Below are positions 17,916-27,569 of a DNA stretch of 64,000 nt, in pieces. The stretch is from Algibacter amylolyticus (GTDB lineage: Bacteria > Bacteroidota > Bacteroidia > Flavobacteriales > Flavobacteriaceae): assembly GCF_014202225.1 (NCBI RefSeq), contig NZ_JACHGE010000001.1, positions 291,320 to 355,319 on the forward strand. Reading direction: 5' to 3'. The stretch's first letter is position 1, and each line of letters starts with the position of its first letter. Below the pieces are notes generated by a model that was given only the letters and a program-made list of their open reading frames with translations, was not told the DNA's origin and searched no databases. The position numbers and the translations under genes are program-made.

Positions 17916-18964
17916 TGGCTTATTATTTAAATTCATTTCCGGGAAATCATATTTCAATCCAAAAGGAAAACTATCTTTATTTTGGTGGTACTGCCTATTT
18001 AGGTTTGCAAACCGATGTTGATTTTCAAAATATATTTATTGAGAATATTAAAAAGTACGGCACTAATTATGGTGCATCGCGTAAATCAAATATTCGTATT
18101 TCTATTTATGATGAAGCTGAAGCCTATTTATCTCAACTAGTAGGAAGCGAAGCCTGTATTAGTTTGTCTTCGGGGTATTTAGCGGGGCAACTTGTGGCTC
18201 ATGGTTTGAATACTAAAAAACATGGTTTTTTTTATGCACCAAATACACATTCGGCGTTAAGTTTATCAACAAGCAAAAGCCAATCGTTTTCAACGTATCA
18301 AACTTTAAAAGAAGCATTACATGTTCATTTAAAGCAAAAGCCAATCGAAATACCAGTTGTGTTTTTAGACGCTATAGAATTTTCAGGAAATAACTTTCCC
18401 GATTTTAAAGGCTTGAAATCCTTACCGCTTTCAGAACTTGTTTTGGTAGTTGATGATTCGCATGGTTTAGGTATTATTGGAGAGCACGGTGGCGGTGTTT
18501 ATAAAACCATTAAAGATTTAAACCCAAAGGAACTTATAGTTTGTGGCTCTTTAGGAAAAGGGTTCGGTGTTCAGGCTGGTGCTATTTTTGGTTCTAAAAG
18601 CAGAATCTCTTCTTTAGAAAGTACAGCCTTTTTTGGAGGCTCTAGTCCTGCCTCTCCTGCTAATTTGGCTACTTTAATTCATGCTGAAGAGATTTATAAA
18701 ACCAAGCGAAAACAACTAGAATATAACACAACCTTTTTTAAAAAACACTTGGATTCGCTTAATAAATTTCAATACATGGAAGGTCATCCTGCTTTTAGTT
18801 TTATAGATGAAGATCTTAATGATTACCTAGAAAGCAATCGTATAATAGTAACAAGTTTTAGGTACCCAGATATAAACTCGCCTATGATGAGTCGAATAGT
18901 TATAAGTGCAGGACATACTGAAGCTGATATTTTAAAGCTATGCAACGTTTTAAATGGCATGTAG
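17915..18964 (+). CDS. PLP-dependent aminotransferase family protein (AONS/KBL-like)
   Basis: The 349-residue fold-type I PLP protein resembles 8-amino-7-oxononanoate synthase and 2-amino-3-ketobutyrate ligase. It has NYGASRKSNIRIS near 51-63, DDSHGLGIIGEHG (180-192) with the PLP-ring Asp/His, and the Schiff-base Lys at about 215 in GSLGKGFG. At 349 residues it is shorter than true BioF. No biotin gene is nearby, and the one-base overlap with the dipeptide epimerase points to a murein or amino-acid role, which is inference. Confidence 0.8.
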   Translation: MAYYLNSFPGNHISIQKENYLYFGGTAYLGLQTDVDFQNIFIENIKKYGTNYGASRKSNIRISIYDEAEAYLSQLVGSEACISLSSGYLAGQLVAHGLNTKKHGFFYAPNTHSALSLSTSKSQSFSTYQTLKEALHVHLKQKPIEIPVVFLDAIEFSGNNFPDFKGLKSLPLSELVLVVDDSHGLGIIGEHGGGVYKTIKDLNPKELIVCGSLGKGFGVQAGAIFGSKSRISSLESTAFFGGSSPASPANLATLIHAEEIYKTKRKQLEYNTTFFKKHLDSLNKFQYMEGHPAFSFIDEDLNDYLESNRIIVTSFRYPDINSPMMSRIVISAGHTEADILKLCNVLNGM

Positions 18965-18993
18965 TCTCATTTTAAAACACGCTCAAAATTGAA

Positions 18994-19037
18994 TAATAAA
19001 AAAGCCGAATAGATTATTTCTATTCGGCTTTTTTATT
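18994..19037. terminator. Bidirectional terminator between convergent genes
   Basis: AATAAAAAAGCCGAATA and TATTCGGCTTTTTTATT form a perfect 17-bp inverted repeat around a 10-base loop. It lies between the AONS-like gene (plus) and the SusD gene (minus) and has T tracts on both strands. Confidence 0.93.
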
Positions 19038-19051
19038 ATGGATATTCAAGC

Positions 19052-20551
19052 TTATTCAGCCCACCAAATAGGTGTTATTGGGCTTTTTTCGTTTGCTTTA
19101 ACCTCATCAAAATTAGCATCTAATTCTGATGTAGGATAAGAAACTCGTCTAATCCATTCGCCTGCAAATTCATCATCAGAATTATCCTCTTCCAAACGTA
19201 GTTCTAAGCCTTTAAAAACATCGGCAGAGAAATTATAGCGTCTAAAATCATTCCAAGTTTCTGTGTTATGAATGTTTGCAATATATTTTTCCTTCATAAT
19301 ATGGTTTAGCATTAAGCCACCTTCGCCAACAGCTACGGCTGTGTCTGCTAAATAATCGGCACCATCTACACCTATTTGTTCCATGCTACCTTTAATTCCA
19401 GCAAGGTAAGCGTTGTAAGCCTCTGAAGTCGTGCCAGTACTAGTTGTTGTGCCACCGTTTGCTAAAAATGCCGCTTCCGACTTAATAAACATCGCTTCAG
19501 CATAAGTTAACACTTCTAGTGGTGCGCTTGCTTTTGTGTAATATCCACCATCTTTATAGTAGGTGTTTGCAGCTTCGCCATCGGAAGATTGTCCTGTTCC
19601 TCCGTTTAAAAAGCCACGCCAAGGATCAGTATCAGGTGCAGGAACATCTACCCTAATTTCCTTTACAAACATAGCTGGTAATCGTGGGTCAACTTCTACG
19701 GTCCCACTTTCAAAAGGATAAGTTGTACCATTTAGCATGCTTACCAATTGATCGTTTGGAGCGCGGAAATAATTTGAAGTTGCTCTAGCTTGCACATTAG
19801 TGGCGTAATACGGATTAAGTTCACCTTCTGGATAAGTAAGTATAAAATTATCAGAGTTTGAAGTAAACCCATTGTTAATTGAGCTTAGAACATCGCTTGC
19901 TGTTACACCTCCATTTTTCATCATGTGTAATTGCATACGTGCTTTAAATGTGTACGCTAAACGTATCCATTTTGATACATCTCCTTTATAGACAAGATCA
20001 CCCGGTTCTAAATTAAACTTAGGATTTGAAGCTCCTGAAAGCGCTGATATTGCTTCATCCAATAAGGTAATCATGTCATTGTAAACAACTTCGCCATCAT
20101 CAAATTTAGGCGCAGGAAATTCAAAAGGTTTACCAGCTTGTGTATAAGGTACGTTATCCCAATTGTCTACCGCAAAGCTTAAATTCATTGCTGTGATAAT
20201 TTTAGCAACGGCTAAAAAATGCGGCGCATCTTGTGCGATTGCCTTTTCTTTTAAGTTTTCAATATTTGGTAATACCTTTGTGTAAATATTGCTCCATGTG
20301 CTACTATTAAAAGATTCTACCACCGGAGCAGTACCGTATCCAGCATAATACTGTGTATAGTTACATAATGATAATTCTGCATAGTAATACCCATAAATTG
20401 TATTAAACAGTGTTGGCCCTAAAATGTCCTTCATGCTAAGGTTGTCTAAAGGGACAGCGTCAGATGGTGTGTTAACATCCAAATAATCATCACAGCCAGA
20501 AAAACTGGAGATCATAGTTATTAATAGAAAGTATTTTATATATTTTTTCAT
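19052..20551 (-). CDS. SusD/RagB-like nutrient-binding outer-membrane lipoprotein
   Basis: SusD-type proteins sit on the cell surface over a SusC barrel and capture the nutrient. The 499-residue protein starts at the ATG at 20551 (MKKYIKYFLLITMIS), giving a lipoprotein signal ending in FSGC; an upstream ATG at 20584 would overlap susC and hide the signal. It has the family's TPR-like helices and the conserved C-terminal EKYIANIHNTETWNDFRRYN. It starts 10 bases after the SusC stop. No glycosidase or peptidase is nearby, so the ligand is unknown. Confidence 0.93.
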   Translation of the reverse strand: MKKYIKYFLLITMISSFSGCDDYLDVNTPSDAVPLDNLSMKDILGPTLFNTIYGYYYAELSLCNYTQYYAGYGTAPVVESFNSSTWSNIYTKVLPNIENLKEKAIAQDAPHFLAVAKIITAMNLSFAVDNWDNVPYTQAGKPFEFPAPKFDDGEVVYNDMITLLDEAISALSGASNPKFNLEPGDLVYKGDVSKWIRLAYTFKARMQLHMMKNGGVTASDVLSSINNGFTSNSDNFILTYPEGELNPYYATNVQARATSNYFRAPNDQLVSMLNGTTYPFESGTVEVDPRLPAMFVKEIRVDVPAPDTDPWRGFLNGGTGQSSDGEAANTYYKDGGYYTKASAPLEVLTYAEAMFIKSEAAFLANGGTTTSTGTTSEAYNAYLAGIKGSMEQIGVDGADYLADTAVAVGEGGLMLNHIMKEKYIANIHNTETWNDFRRYNFSADVFKGLELRLEEDNSDDEFAGEWIRRVSYPTSELDANFDEVKANEKSPITPIWWAE

Positions 20552-20561
20552 AGTTCTTTTT

Positions 20562-23500
20562 TTAAAATCCAATTGTAACACCAAACGAATAGTTTTCGGT
20601 TAGCGGTATGCCTCTACCTGTAAAACCATATTTGTTACTTCCTGCGCCATAATCGCTTCCTTCTGGGTCGAAACCATCAAAAGGTGTCCATATTAGCACA
20701 TTGCTTAAGTTAGCCGATAGTTTTACGCTTTCTAATTTTAACTTATCTAATACACCAGAGCCAAGGCTGTAGGTTAGACCTACGTTTCTTAGTTTAACCC
20801 ATGATGCATCTTGTAGTAGTACTTCGGCATTACGTCTTGCTAGAGAGGTAAAGTTAAAAAATTGATACCCGGTTGCGGAACTAACTGAAAAATCTACTTC
20901 AGTATTATTTTCAATATACGTTCCTGGATTTGCTGGGTCTTCCATTACACCATCAAACACATAGGTGTCGTTTTCTCTGTACTGCATAGTGTATTCAGAG
21001 GTTCCTGCTCTATTCATTTGGTAACGTTGCCAAGTATATTTGTCGCCTCCTTTTTTCCATTCAAACAAAAAGTTTAAACCAAAACCTTTGTAATTAATGT
21101 TAGATCCTAAAGATGCTACAAAATCTGGAGTAACATTTCCAACTATTACTTTTTCATCAAAGTTAGTTTCAGGTAAGCCGGCATCGTCAATTAAAATTTC
21201 ACCATCTACGCGTTTCCACTTATAGCCGTATAATGTTCCTATTTTATCGCCTTCTTGTGGTTGTAAATAAATACGTGCTCCGGTAACATCGTCTACAAAA
21301 TCTAAAAATGGAATTTCTTCCGGTAACTCAACAACTTCTCCGTTATTAGTTCCGAAGTTGAAAATCATTTCCCATTTTAAGTCATCATTTTTAATAATAT
21401 CACCACTAATTAACAACTCATGTCCAAATGTTTGATAAATACCTGCGTTTCTGGTAAATTGAATAATTCCGGTAGATGGTGCTGTTCCTACAGGGAAAAT
21501 AGCATCGTACACTTTTGAGTTGTAATATGCATAATCTAACCTAATACGGTTTTTAAGAAAACGGAAATCTAAACCTAACTCGTAACCTTTGGTGCGCTCA
21601 GGTTTTAATTCGGGTTCACCAACATATCTATCGGTAACATAACCACCTGTGCCTGCCCAAGGAAAATTTGGGTCGGGGTAATTAAAAAATCCAACTTGCC
21701 CGGGAATAGTTCCGTTACCAACCTCTGCATACGAAGCTCTAATTTTACCAAAAGAAACCACGCTATTATTGCCAAATATATCTTTCATATCGTAAGCTAA
21801 ACTTGCCGATGGATAGAAATAAGAGTTGGTGTCTGTTGGTAAAGTTGAATCTTTATCGTTTCGGCCCGTTAGAGATAAAAAGAGTTTATCATCATAACTT
21901 AATTTAAGTTCTCCAAAAAATCCAACAAGGCGTTTTTGGGTTACAAAATTGGATATCGATTGGTTTTCTTGAATGTTACTAATATGATTAAAATAAGGCA
22001 GGTTTAAACTTTGCCCGTACATTCTGTAGCTTGTTCTTTTATTGTCTAAAATAGACTGCCCTAATAAAAGTGAACTGCTTACTTTATCGGAAAAATCGTG
22101 AGAAAGTGTTACAAGTAAATTAGATTCTAAACCTTTGAAAATATAATTTTGATCGACAATATAGCCGTTTACTCCAGAGCCACCATCTAAATCGGCAGGA
22201 ACAAATCTATTTATAAGCGTTGTAAAGTTATCAATTTGCCCTGTATAGTTAACGTTTATCCAATCTTTCGGATTCCAGTTTAGGTTTATATTACCAACCC
22301 AACGATCTGTATCTTCTGTTAATGCGCTTATATAAGCGTTATATCTTGGGTTATCAATAAATCCAGGAAACAGGGCGCGATGCGATCCGTCTGGATTTAA
22401 ATAATCGTTAATAGGGAATGTAGGCGACCACCACCCTAAGGCACTCATTACAGATTTGTCGCCACCAGTGGCTTTAGTAGAGCTCGAGTTTGAATAATTA
22501 ACGGTTGCTCCAATTTTAAAGTTATCGGTTACTTGGTACCCTGCTTTAAATCTTGAAGAAATTCTGCCAAACTCAGAGTTAGGTAAAGTTCCGTCTGATG
22601 ATGTGTTTCCTAACGACATGTAGTAATCAAACTTTTCATCTGCACCAGAAATATTAAAATTCTCGGTGTGTGAAATACCGGTATCAAATAAATCGTAAGG
22701 GCTGTAAAAGCGGTCATTGCTTAAGTCTATAACGGTGTTATCGGTATGTGTGTAAGAATCGTCTGTGTAACGCACACCCCAAGTCATTGGTCCATTATAA
22801 TTACCAACGCCTGTTACAGTAAATCCAGTTTCTGTTTCTGGAGTGTATGTTCTGTAAGGTGCTCCATATCGTCCTTCTCTAAAAGTAGATTGGATACCTG
22901 GTGTAGTTTTAACATTATTAAATGTTGTGCTGGCAGAAAAACCTATTTTAGGCTTCCCTAATTTTCCTTTTTTAGTGGTAATTATTATAGCTCCATTTGC
23001 AGCTCTAACACCATATAACGCTGTTGCTGCAGCTCCTTTTAAAATGTTATAGCTTTCTATATCGTCTGGGTTTATATCAGTTGCTCTGTTCGAAAATGAA
23101 AACTGAGAGTCGGAGCCCGCAGAGTTTGTTCCAGAAGTTGGTAGAATATTACCAGAAAATGTATCGTTATTAATAGAGACACCATCTACGACAATTAAAG
23201 GTTGATTGTTTTGATTAGGATTCATAGAAGACATGCCTCTAATTAAAATATCTACACCACCGCCAGGAGTTCCCGAAGTTTGAGATATTTGTAAACCCGC
23301 CACACGACCTTGTAAGGCAGTCATAGCATCGTTTTGTCCTGTTAAGTTAAGGTCTTCTGTTTTAACCTGTGTTACAGAATATCCAAGAGATTTTTCTTTC
23401 TGTTCAATACCAAAAGCGGTAACAATAACTTCGCCAAGTATATCTGTGCTTTCTTCTAGGTTAATATTTAATGTGGTTCCTGTTACTGTTGCTTCTTTGG

Positions 23501-23738
23501 TTTTAAAACCTAAAAAAGAAAACTGTAATACATCACCTTGTTTTGCGGAAATTTTATAATATCCATCAAAATCAGTTGATGTTCCGTTACTTGTTCCTTT
23601 TACTTGAATATTTACACCAGGCAACGGTACGCTAGAAGCATCCATTACTTGACCACTAACAGTTATGTTTTGTGCAAACATAAAACTGCATGTAGCTGTA
23701 AAAAAGACAAGAAAAGAGAGGGTTGCTTTTTTCTTCAT
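20562..23738 (-). CDS. SusC/RagA TonB-linked outer-membrane transporter
   Basis: The 1058-residue TonB-dependent barrel imports the ligand held by SusD. It has a signal peptide (cleavage after SFMFAQ), a carboxypeptidase-like N-terminal domain (GQVMDASSVPLPGVNIQVKG), the SusC plug with DILIRGMSSMNPNQNNQPL and NILKGAAATALYG, and a barrel ending NYSFGVTIGF with the terminal aromatic residue. A clean Bacteroidota promoter lies upstream. It is the first gene of a two-gene unit with the SusD gene. Confidence 0.96.
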   Translation of the reverse strand: MKKKATLSFLVFFTATCSFMFAQNITVSGQVMDASSVPLPGVNIQVKGTSNGTSTDFDGYYKISAKQGDVLQFSFLGFKTKEATVTGTTLNINLEESTDILGEVIVTAFGIEQKEKSLGYSVTQVKTEDLNLTGQNDAMTALQGRVAGLQISQTSGTPGGGVDILIRGMSSMNPNQNNQPLIVVDGVSINNDTFSGNILPTSGTNSAGSDSQFSFSNRATDINPDDIESYNILKGAAATALYGVRAANGAIIITTKKGKLGKPKIGFSASTTFNNVKTTPGIQSTFREGRYGAPYRTYTPETETGFTVTGVGNYNGPMTWGVRYTDDSYTHTDNTVIDLSNDRFYSPYDLFDTGISHTENFNISGADEKFDYYMSLGNTSSDGTLPNSEFGRISSRFKAGYQVTDNFKIGATVNYSNSSSTKATGGDKSVMSALGWWSPTFPINDYLNPDGSHRALFPGFIDNPRYNAYISALTEDTDRWVGNINLNWNPKDWINVNYTGQIDNFTTLINRFVPADLDGGSGVNGYIVDQNYIFKGLESNLLVTLSHDFSDKVSSSLLLGQSILDNKRTSYRMYGQSLNLPYFNHISNIQENQSISNFVTQKRLVGFFGELKLSYDDKLFLSLTGRNDKDSTLPTDTNSYFYPSASLAYDMKDIFGNNSVVSFGKIRASYAEVGNGTIPGQVGFFNYPDPNFPWAGTGGYVTDRYVGEPELKPERTKGYELGLDFRFLKNRIRLDYAYYNSKVYDAIFPVGTAPSTGIIQFTRNAGIYQTFGHELLISGDIIKNDDLKWEMIFNFGTNNGEVVELPEEIPFLDFVDDVTGARIYLQPQEGDKIGTLYGYKWKRVDGEILIDDAGLPETNFDEKVIVGNVTPDFVASLGSNINYKGFGLNFLFEWKKGGDKYTWQRYQMNRAGTSEYTMQYRENDTYVFDGVMEDPANPGTYIENNTEVDFSVSSATGYQFFNFTSLARRNAEVLLQDASWVKLRNVGLTYSLGSGVLDKLKLESVKLSANLSNVLIWTPFDGFDPEGSDYGAGSNKYGFTGRGIPLTENYSFGVTIGF

Positions 23739-23765
23739 AAAATAGAGTTTGAATTGTTAGTCATT

Positions 23766-23795
23766 CAAATATATTGTTTTTTTATTGTTTTTCAA
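23766..23795 (-). promoter_or_regulatory. Promoter of the SusC-SusD operon
   Basis: On the minus strand TTG (23795-23793), a 19-base spacer and TATATTTG (23773-23766) match the Bacteroidota consensus TTG-N19-TAnnTTTG exactly. The start codon follows 27 bases later. Confidence 0.75.
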
Positions 23796-23936
23796 TATTT
23801 GTTGAAAGATTATTTGTAATCGTTAAATTTGGTAATAAATATTTATCAAATATGTTAAAAAGCTTTATTTTACAATGAATTCCTTAGTTTTATGATTTGA
23901 AAAAAAAGAAAGGTGTAATTATTTTAAAATTATTTA

Positions 23937-25211
23937 TTGATGAGAGTGTTGACTAATAGTATATTATTTGTTTTGGTTTACTTCTTTTTATTTAGTTGTA
24001 AATCTGCTGCGGTTAAAAAAAGCATTACAAAACAATTTGAATCGCCATTTTATAACAATCAATTTACAGGGCTGTTAGTGTATAACCCTAAAAACCACGA
24101 CACTATTTATAAGTATAATGCTGATAAATATTTTACGCCGGCAAGCAATACTAAAATATTTACTTTGTTTACAGCATTGCAATTTTTACCAGAGCAGCTT
24201 CCTGCTTTTAAATATGAGGTGGATAATGATACTATAACTATTCAAGGTGTTGGAAATCCTGCATTTTTACATCCTTTTTTTAATGATAGTACGGCATTAA
24301 AACTGCTTAAGCCGTATAAAAAGGTAAACCTAATTTTAGATAATTTAGTTGATGATAAATTTGGTCCTGGTTGGGCTTGGGAAGATTATGATACTTATTT
24401 TAGTCCAGAAAGAAGCAGTTTTCCTATGTACGGAAATGTACTAACTATTAGTAATCAAGATAGCTTACAAAGCACACCAAGGCTATTAAAAAATAACATT
24501 CAACTTGCCGAGTCTAAGAAGCGAAGAGCTTATAACGCTAATGCGTTTTATTATAATCCCAAAAGGAAAGATACTATTGAGGTACCTATGGTTTTAAATG
24601 ACGAATTAATAACTAAATTTTGGCAAGATTTACTACCTAATAAGGTTGAGGTTTCTAAGTTTTCGGGAAGACAATTGAATAAAATAGCTTACAACGTTCC
24701 CGCAGATTCTTTGTATAAACGTATGATGGTTGTAAGTGATAATTTTTTAGCAGAACAGATTTTAATTATGGCTTCTTCTGTGCTTTCTGACACTTTAAGT
24801 TCTCGTAGAATTCGCGATACTATATTAAATAATCAATTAAAAGATTTAAAACAACAGCCTAGGTGGGTAGATGGTTCCGGTTTAAGTAGGTATAATTTAT
24901 TCACGCCAACATCCTTTGTGCAAGTGCTAACAAAATTATATAAAGCATTACCTAGAGCGCGCTTGTTTAACTTATTTCCCGTTGGTGGAGCGTCAGGAAC
25001 CCTAAAACGTTATTATTCGGGAGTTAGCGAACCGTATATTTATGCGAAGTCAGGAACTGTAGGTAACAATTACTCTTTAAGCGGGTACTTAATAACTCAT
25101 TCTGGCGAAACTTTAATATTTAGTTTTATGAATAATCATTACAAAACATCATCTAAAGAGGTTAAAAAACAAATGCAGCTTATTTTAGAAAGTCTTCGCG
25201 ATAATTATTAA
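23937..25211 (+). CDS. dacB: D-alanyl-D-alanine carboxypeptidase/endopeptidase lipoprotein (PBP4 type, S13)
   Basis: The enzyme trims peptidoglycan stem peptides in the periplasm. The 424-residue protein has a lipobox (FLFSC, Cys21) and the penicilloyl-serine triad: SNTK (Ser70-Lys73), SDN within VVSDNFLAEQ, and KSGT within YAKSGTVGNN. The insert between the first two motifs is compact compared with E. coli DacB. The lipidated Cys suggests it is tethered to a membrane. It is monocistronic and divergent from the SusC gene. Confidence 0.9.
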   Translation: MMRVLTNSILFVLVYFFLFSCKSAAVKKSITKQFESPFYNNQFTGLLVYNPKNHDTIYKYNADKYFTPASNTKIFTLFTALQFLPEQLPAFKYEVDNDTITIQGVGNPAFLHPFFNDSTALKLLKPYKKVNLILDNLVDDKFGPGWAWEDYDTYFSPERSSFPMYGNVLTISNQDSLQSTPRLLKNNIQLAESKKRRAYNANAFYYNPKRKDTIEVPMVLNDELITKFWQDLLPNKVEVSKFSGRQLNKIAYNVPADSLYKRMMVVSDNFLAEQILIMASSVLSDTLSSRRIRDTILNNQLKDLKQQPRWVDGSGLSRYNLFTPTSFVQVLTKLYKALPRARLFNLFPVGGASGTLKRYYSGVSEPYIYAKSGTVGNNYSLSGYLITHSGETLIFSFMNNHYKTSSKEVKKQMQLILESLRDNY

Positions 25212-25317
25212 ACCTAGTGCTTTTTGTTAAGTTTTATTTTAAAAGCTTATGATAAACGGATTGGTATTTTACAATTCTTTGGATTCTTGCAAAACATGAA
25301 TTTAAAAGCTTAGATTA

Positions 25318-25346
25318 TTGTTTTAGGTTTTTATGTAGTATTTTTG
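25318..25346 (+). promoter_or_regulatory. Promoter of the OsmC gene
   Basis: TTG at 25318-25320 and TATTTTTG at 25339-25346 are 18 bases apart, matching the Bacteroidota promoter. The start codon lies 32 bases further on. Confidence 0.6.
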
Positions 25347-25378
25347 ATACTTACATAAAACAAAAAAACAGTTTAAAA

Positions 25379-25801
25379 ATGGCAGTTGAGGTTACCACGA
25401 CATGGTTAGGAGATATGAGGTTTGAAAGTACAAACCCATCAGGACATAATTTATTTATTGATGCAGGAGAGGAAAACGGAGGCAAAAGCGAGGGATACCG
25501 TCCAAAAGCTTTAATGCTATCGGGATTAGCAGGTTGTTCTGGTTTAGATGTTGCAGCATTAATTAAAAAAATGAAGTTAGAGGTTGATACATTTAAAATT
25601 GAAACCGAAGCAAATTTAACCGATGAGCACCCAAAGTATTATGATAAAGTAGCCATGCATTTTCATTTTTATGGGAATAATTTAAACGAGAAAAAGCTAC
25701 AACGCGCGGTAGATTTATCTATTGAAAAATATTGTGGCGTTATGGAAATGTTTCGTCAATTCGCAGAACTAACCATAGAAACACATTTTCATAAAGCATA
25801 A
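25379..25801 (+). CDS. OsmC family peroxiredoxin-like protein
   Basis: The 140-residue cytosolic protein has the two redox cysteines of the OsmC/Ohr fold: Cys53 in LAGCSGLDV and Cys119 in EKYCGVMEMF. Members reduce organic hydroperoxides with thiol electron donors. The length is typical. It precedes recJ by 48 bases on the same strand and may share a transcript with it. Confidence 0.9.
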   Translation: MAVEVTTTWLGDMRFESTNPSGHNLFIDAGEENGGKSEGYRPKALMLSGLAGCSGLDVAALIKKMKLEVDTFKIETEANLTDEHPKYYDKVAMHFHFYGNNLNEKKLQRAVDLSIEKYCGVMEMFRQFAELTIETHFHKA

Positions 25802-25849
25802 AAAGGAACCAATAAAGTTTACTTTTTACAACAAAATTGCAATCTCTCA

Positions 25850-27550
25850 ATGCGCTGGACATTAAAAACAGAACCTCCAAAAGAAAAAGTTAAAGCTTTG
25901 CAAGAAGCACTTCAGGTAGATGCTATTACTGCAAAGTTATTAGTTCATAGAGGTGTTGATAATTATGAGGATGCTAAGCGTTTTTTTAGACCAAGTTTAG
26001 AAGATTTACACGATCCATTCTTAATGAAAGATATGGATAGGGCTGTTGCACGTATTGAAAAAGCTATTGCTAATAAAGAAAATATTTTAGTTTATGGCGA
26101 TTACGATGTGGATGGCACCACGTCTGTAGCCTTAATGTCTTCATATTTAAAAACGAAACATAATTTAGTTTATACATACATTCCTAATAGGTATGATGAG
26201 GGTTATGGTATTTCGTATAAAGGAATAAATTTTGCTTTAGAGAATGATTTTTCGCTAATTATAGCTTTAGATTGTGGTATAAAATCTGTTGATAAAGTAG
26301 CGCATGCCAAAACACTTGGTATCGATTTTATTATTTGCGATCACCATAGGCCAGGAGATGAAATTCCAGATGCAGCAGCTGTATTAGATCCTAAAAGAGA
26401 GGATTGTAACTATCCTTTTAAAGAGTTGTGTGGTTGCGGTGTGGGCTTTAAGTTAATTCAAGCCTTAGCGTCTAAAGAAGGTAAAACTGCAGAAGATTTA
26501 ACTGAGTATTTAGATTTGGTAGCTACAGCCATTGGTGCAGATATTGTTCCTATTGATGGAGAGAATAGAGTTTTGGCTTATTTTGGTTTGATAGTAATAA
26601 ATACAAACCCAAGGTCTGGTATAAAAGCCATTTTAGATCAGGTAGAAAAAACCACCTTAACTATTACCGATGTTGTGTTTATTGTAGCGCCCAGAATTAA
26701 TGCTGCAGGACGCATGAAACATGGTAATTATGCGGTAACATTATTATCTGAAGAAGAGCCAGATATGGCTAAAAAGTACGCTGCCGAAATTAATGAGTAT
26801 AATTTAGATAGACGTGAAACGGATAAACGAATTACAGAAGAAGCTCTTAAGCAAATTGAAGAACAAAAAGAACAGAACCGCCTTACTACTGTTGTTTTTA
26901 ATGAAGATTGGCATAAAGGCGTTATTGGTATTGTGGCTTCTCGATTAATAGAAACGTATTACAGACCAACGCTAGTATTTACAAAAAGTGGAAATAAATT
27001 GGCTGCCTCTGCACGATCTGTAAAAGGGTTTGATATTTATAATGCTTTAGGAAATTGTAAGGAACATATTGAGCAATTTGGAGGACATAAATATGCTGCA
27101 GGTTTAACGCTAGAGCCAGAAAATTATGAAGCCTTTAAAAAAGCTTTTGAAGATGAGGTTTCTAAAACCATAGATAGAGATTTATTGACTCCTGAAATTA
27201 AAATTGATGCTCAAATTGATTTAGATGACATTACACCTAAATTTCATAGAATTTTAAAGCAGTTTGCGCCTTTTGGTCCTAGTAATATGACTCCGGTTTT
27301 TTTAAGTGAAAATGTAATGGATACCGGCTATGGTAAGTGTGTTGGAGCAGATAAAACACATTTACGTTTAACGGCAACGCAGCCAGAATCGGCAACTAAA
27401 ATAGTTTGTATTGGTTTTGGATTGGGTAAAAAAATAAATAAAATTACCGATGGTAAATTATTTCGTGCTGCTTACTCTATTGATGAAAACGAATGGAACG
27501 GTAACATTAGTTTACAGCTAAAGTTAAGGGATATTAAGAAGCAAAAGTAA
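25850..27550 (+). CDS. recJ: Single-stranded-DNA-specific exonuclease RecJ
   Basis: RecJ degrades single-stranded DNA 5' to 3' in recombination and mismatch repair. The 566-residue protein has the DHH-family motifs YGDYDVDGTTS (Mn ligands), DCGIKS, FIICDHHRPG (the DHH triad) and the DHHA1 glycine motif FGGHKYAAGLTL. The C-terminal OB-like region ends in many basic residues. A short intergenic gap of 19 bases separates it from the MFS gene. Confidence 0.95.
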   Translation: MRWTLKTEPPKEKVKALQEALQVDAITAKLLVHRGVDNYEDAKRFFRPSLEDLHDPFLMKDMDRAVARIEKAIANKENILVYGDYDVDGTTSVALMSSYLKTKHNLVYTYIPNRYDEGYGISYKGINFALENDFSLIIALDCGIKSVDKVAHAKTLGIDFIICDHHRPGDEIPDAAAVLDPKREDCNYPFKELCGCGVGFKLIQALASKEGKTAEDLTEYLDLVATAIGADIVPIDGENRVLAYFGLIVINTNPRSGIKAILDQVEKTTLTITDVVFIVAPRINAAGRMKHGNYAVTLLSEEEPDMAKKYAAEINEYNLDRRETDKRITEEALKQIEEQKEQNRLTTVVFNEDWHKGVIGIVASRLIETYYRPTLVFTKSGNKLAASARSVKGFDIYNALGNCKEHIEQFGGHKYAAGLTLEPENYEAFKKAFEDEVSKTIDRDLLTPEIKIDAQIDLDDITPKFHRILKQFAPFGPSNMTPVFLSENVMDTGYGKCVGADKTHLRLTATQPESATKIVCIGFGLGKKINKITDGKLFRAAYSIDENEWNGNISLQLKLRDIKKQK

Positions 27551-27569
27551 TAGATTTTAATACTTAATT

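Noticed and set aside
17915-18964. AONS-like gene considered as bioF
   Set aside because: It is shorter than BioF and lies with a dipeptide epimerase, with no other biotin gene nearby.
19052-23738. SusC/SusD pair considered as part of a polysaccharide utilisation locus
   Set aside because: No glycoside hydrolase, lyase, sulfatase or hybrid sensor is adjacent, so a polysaccharide substrate cannot be supported.
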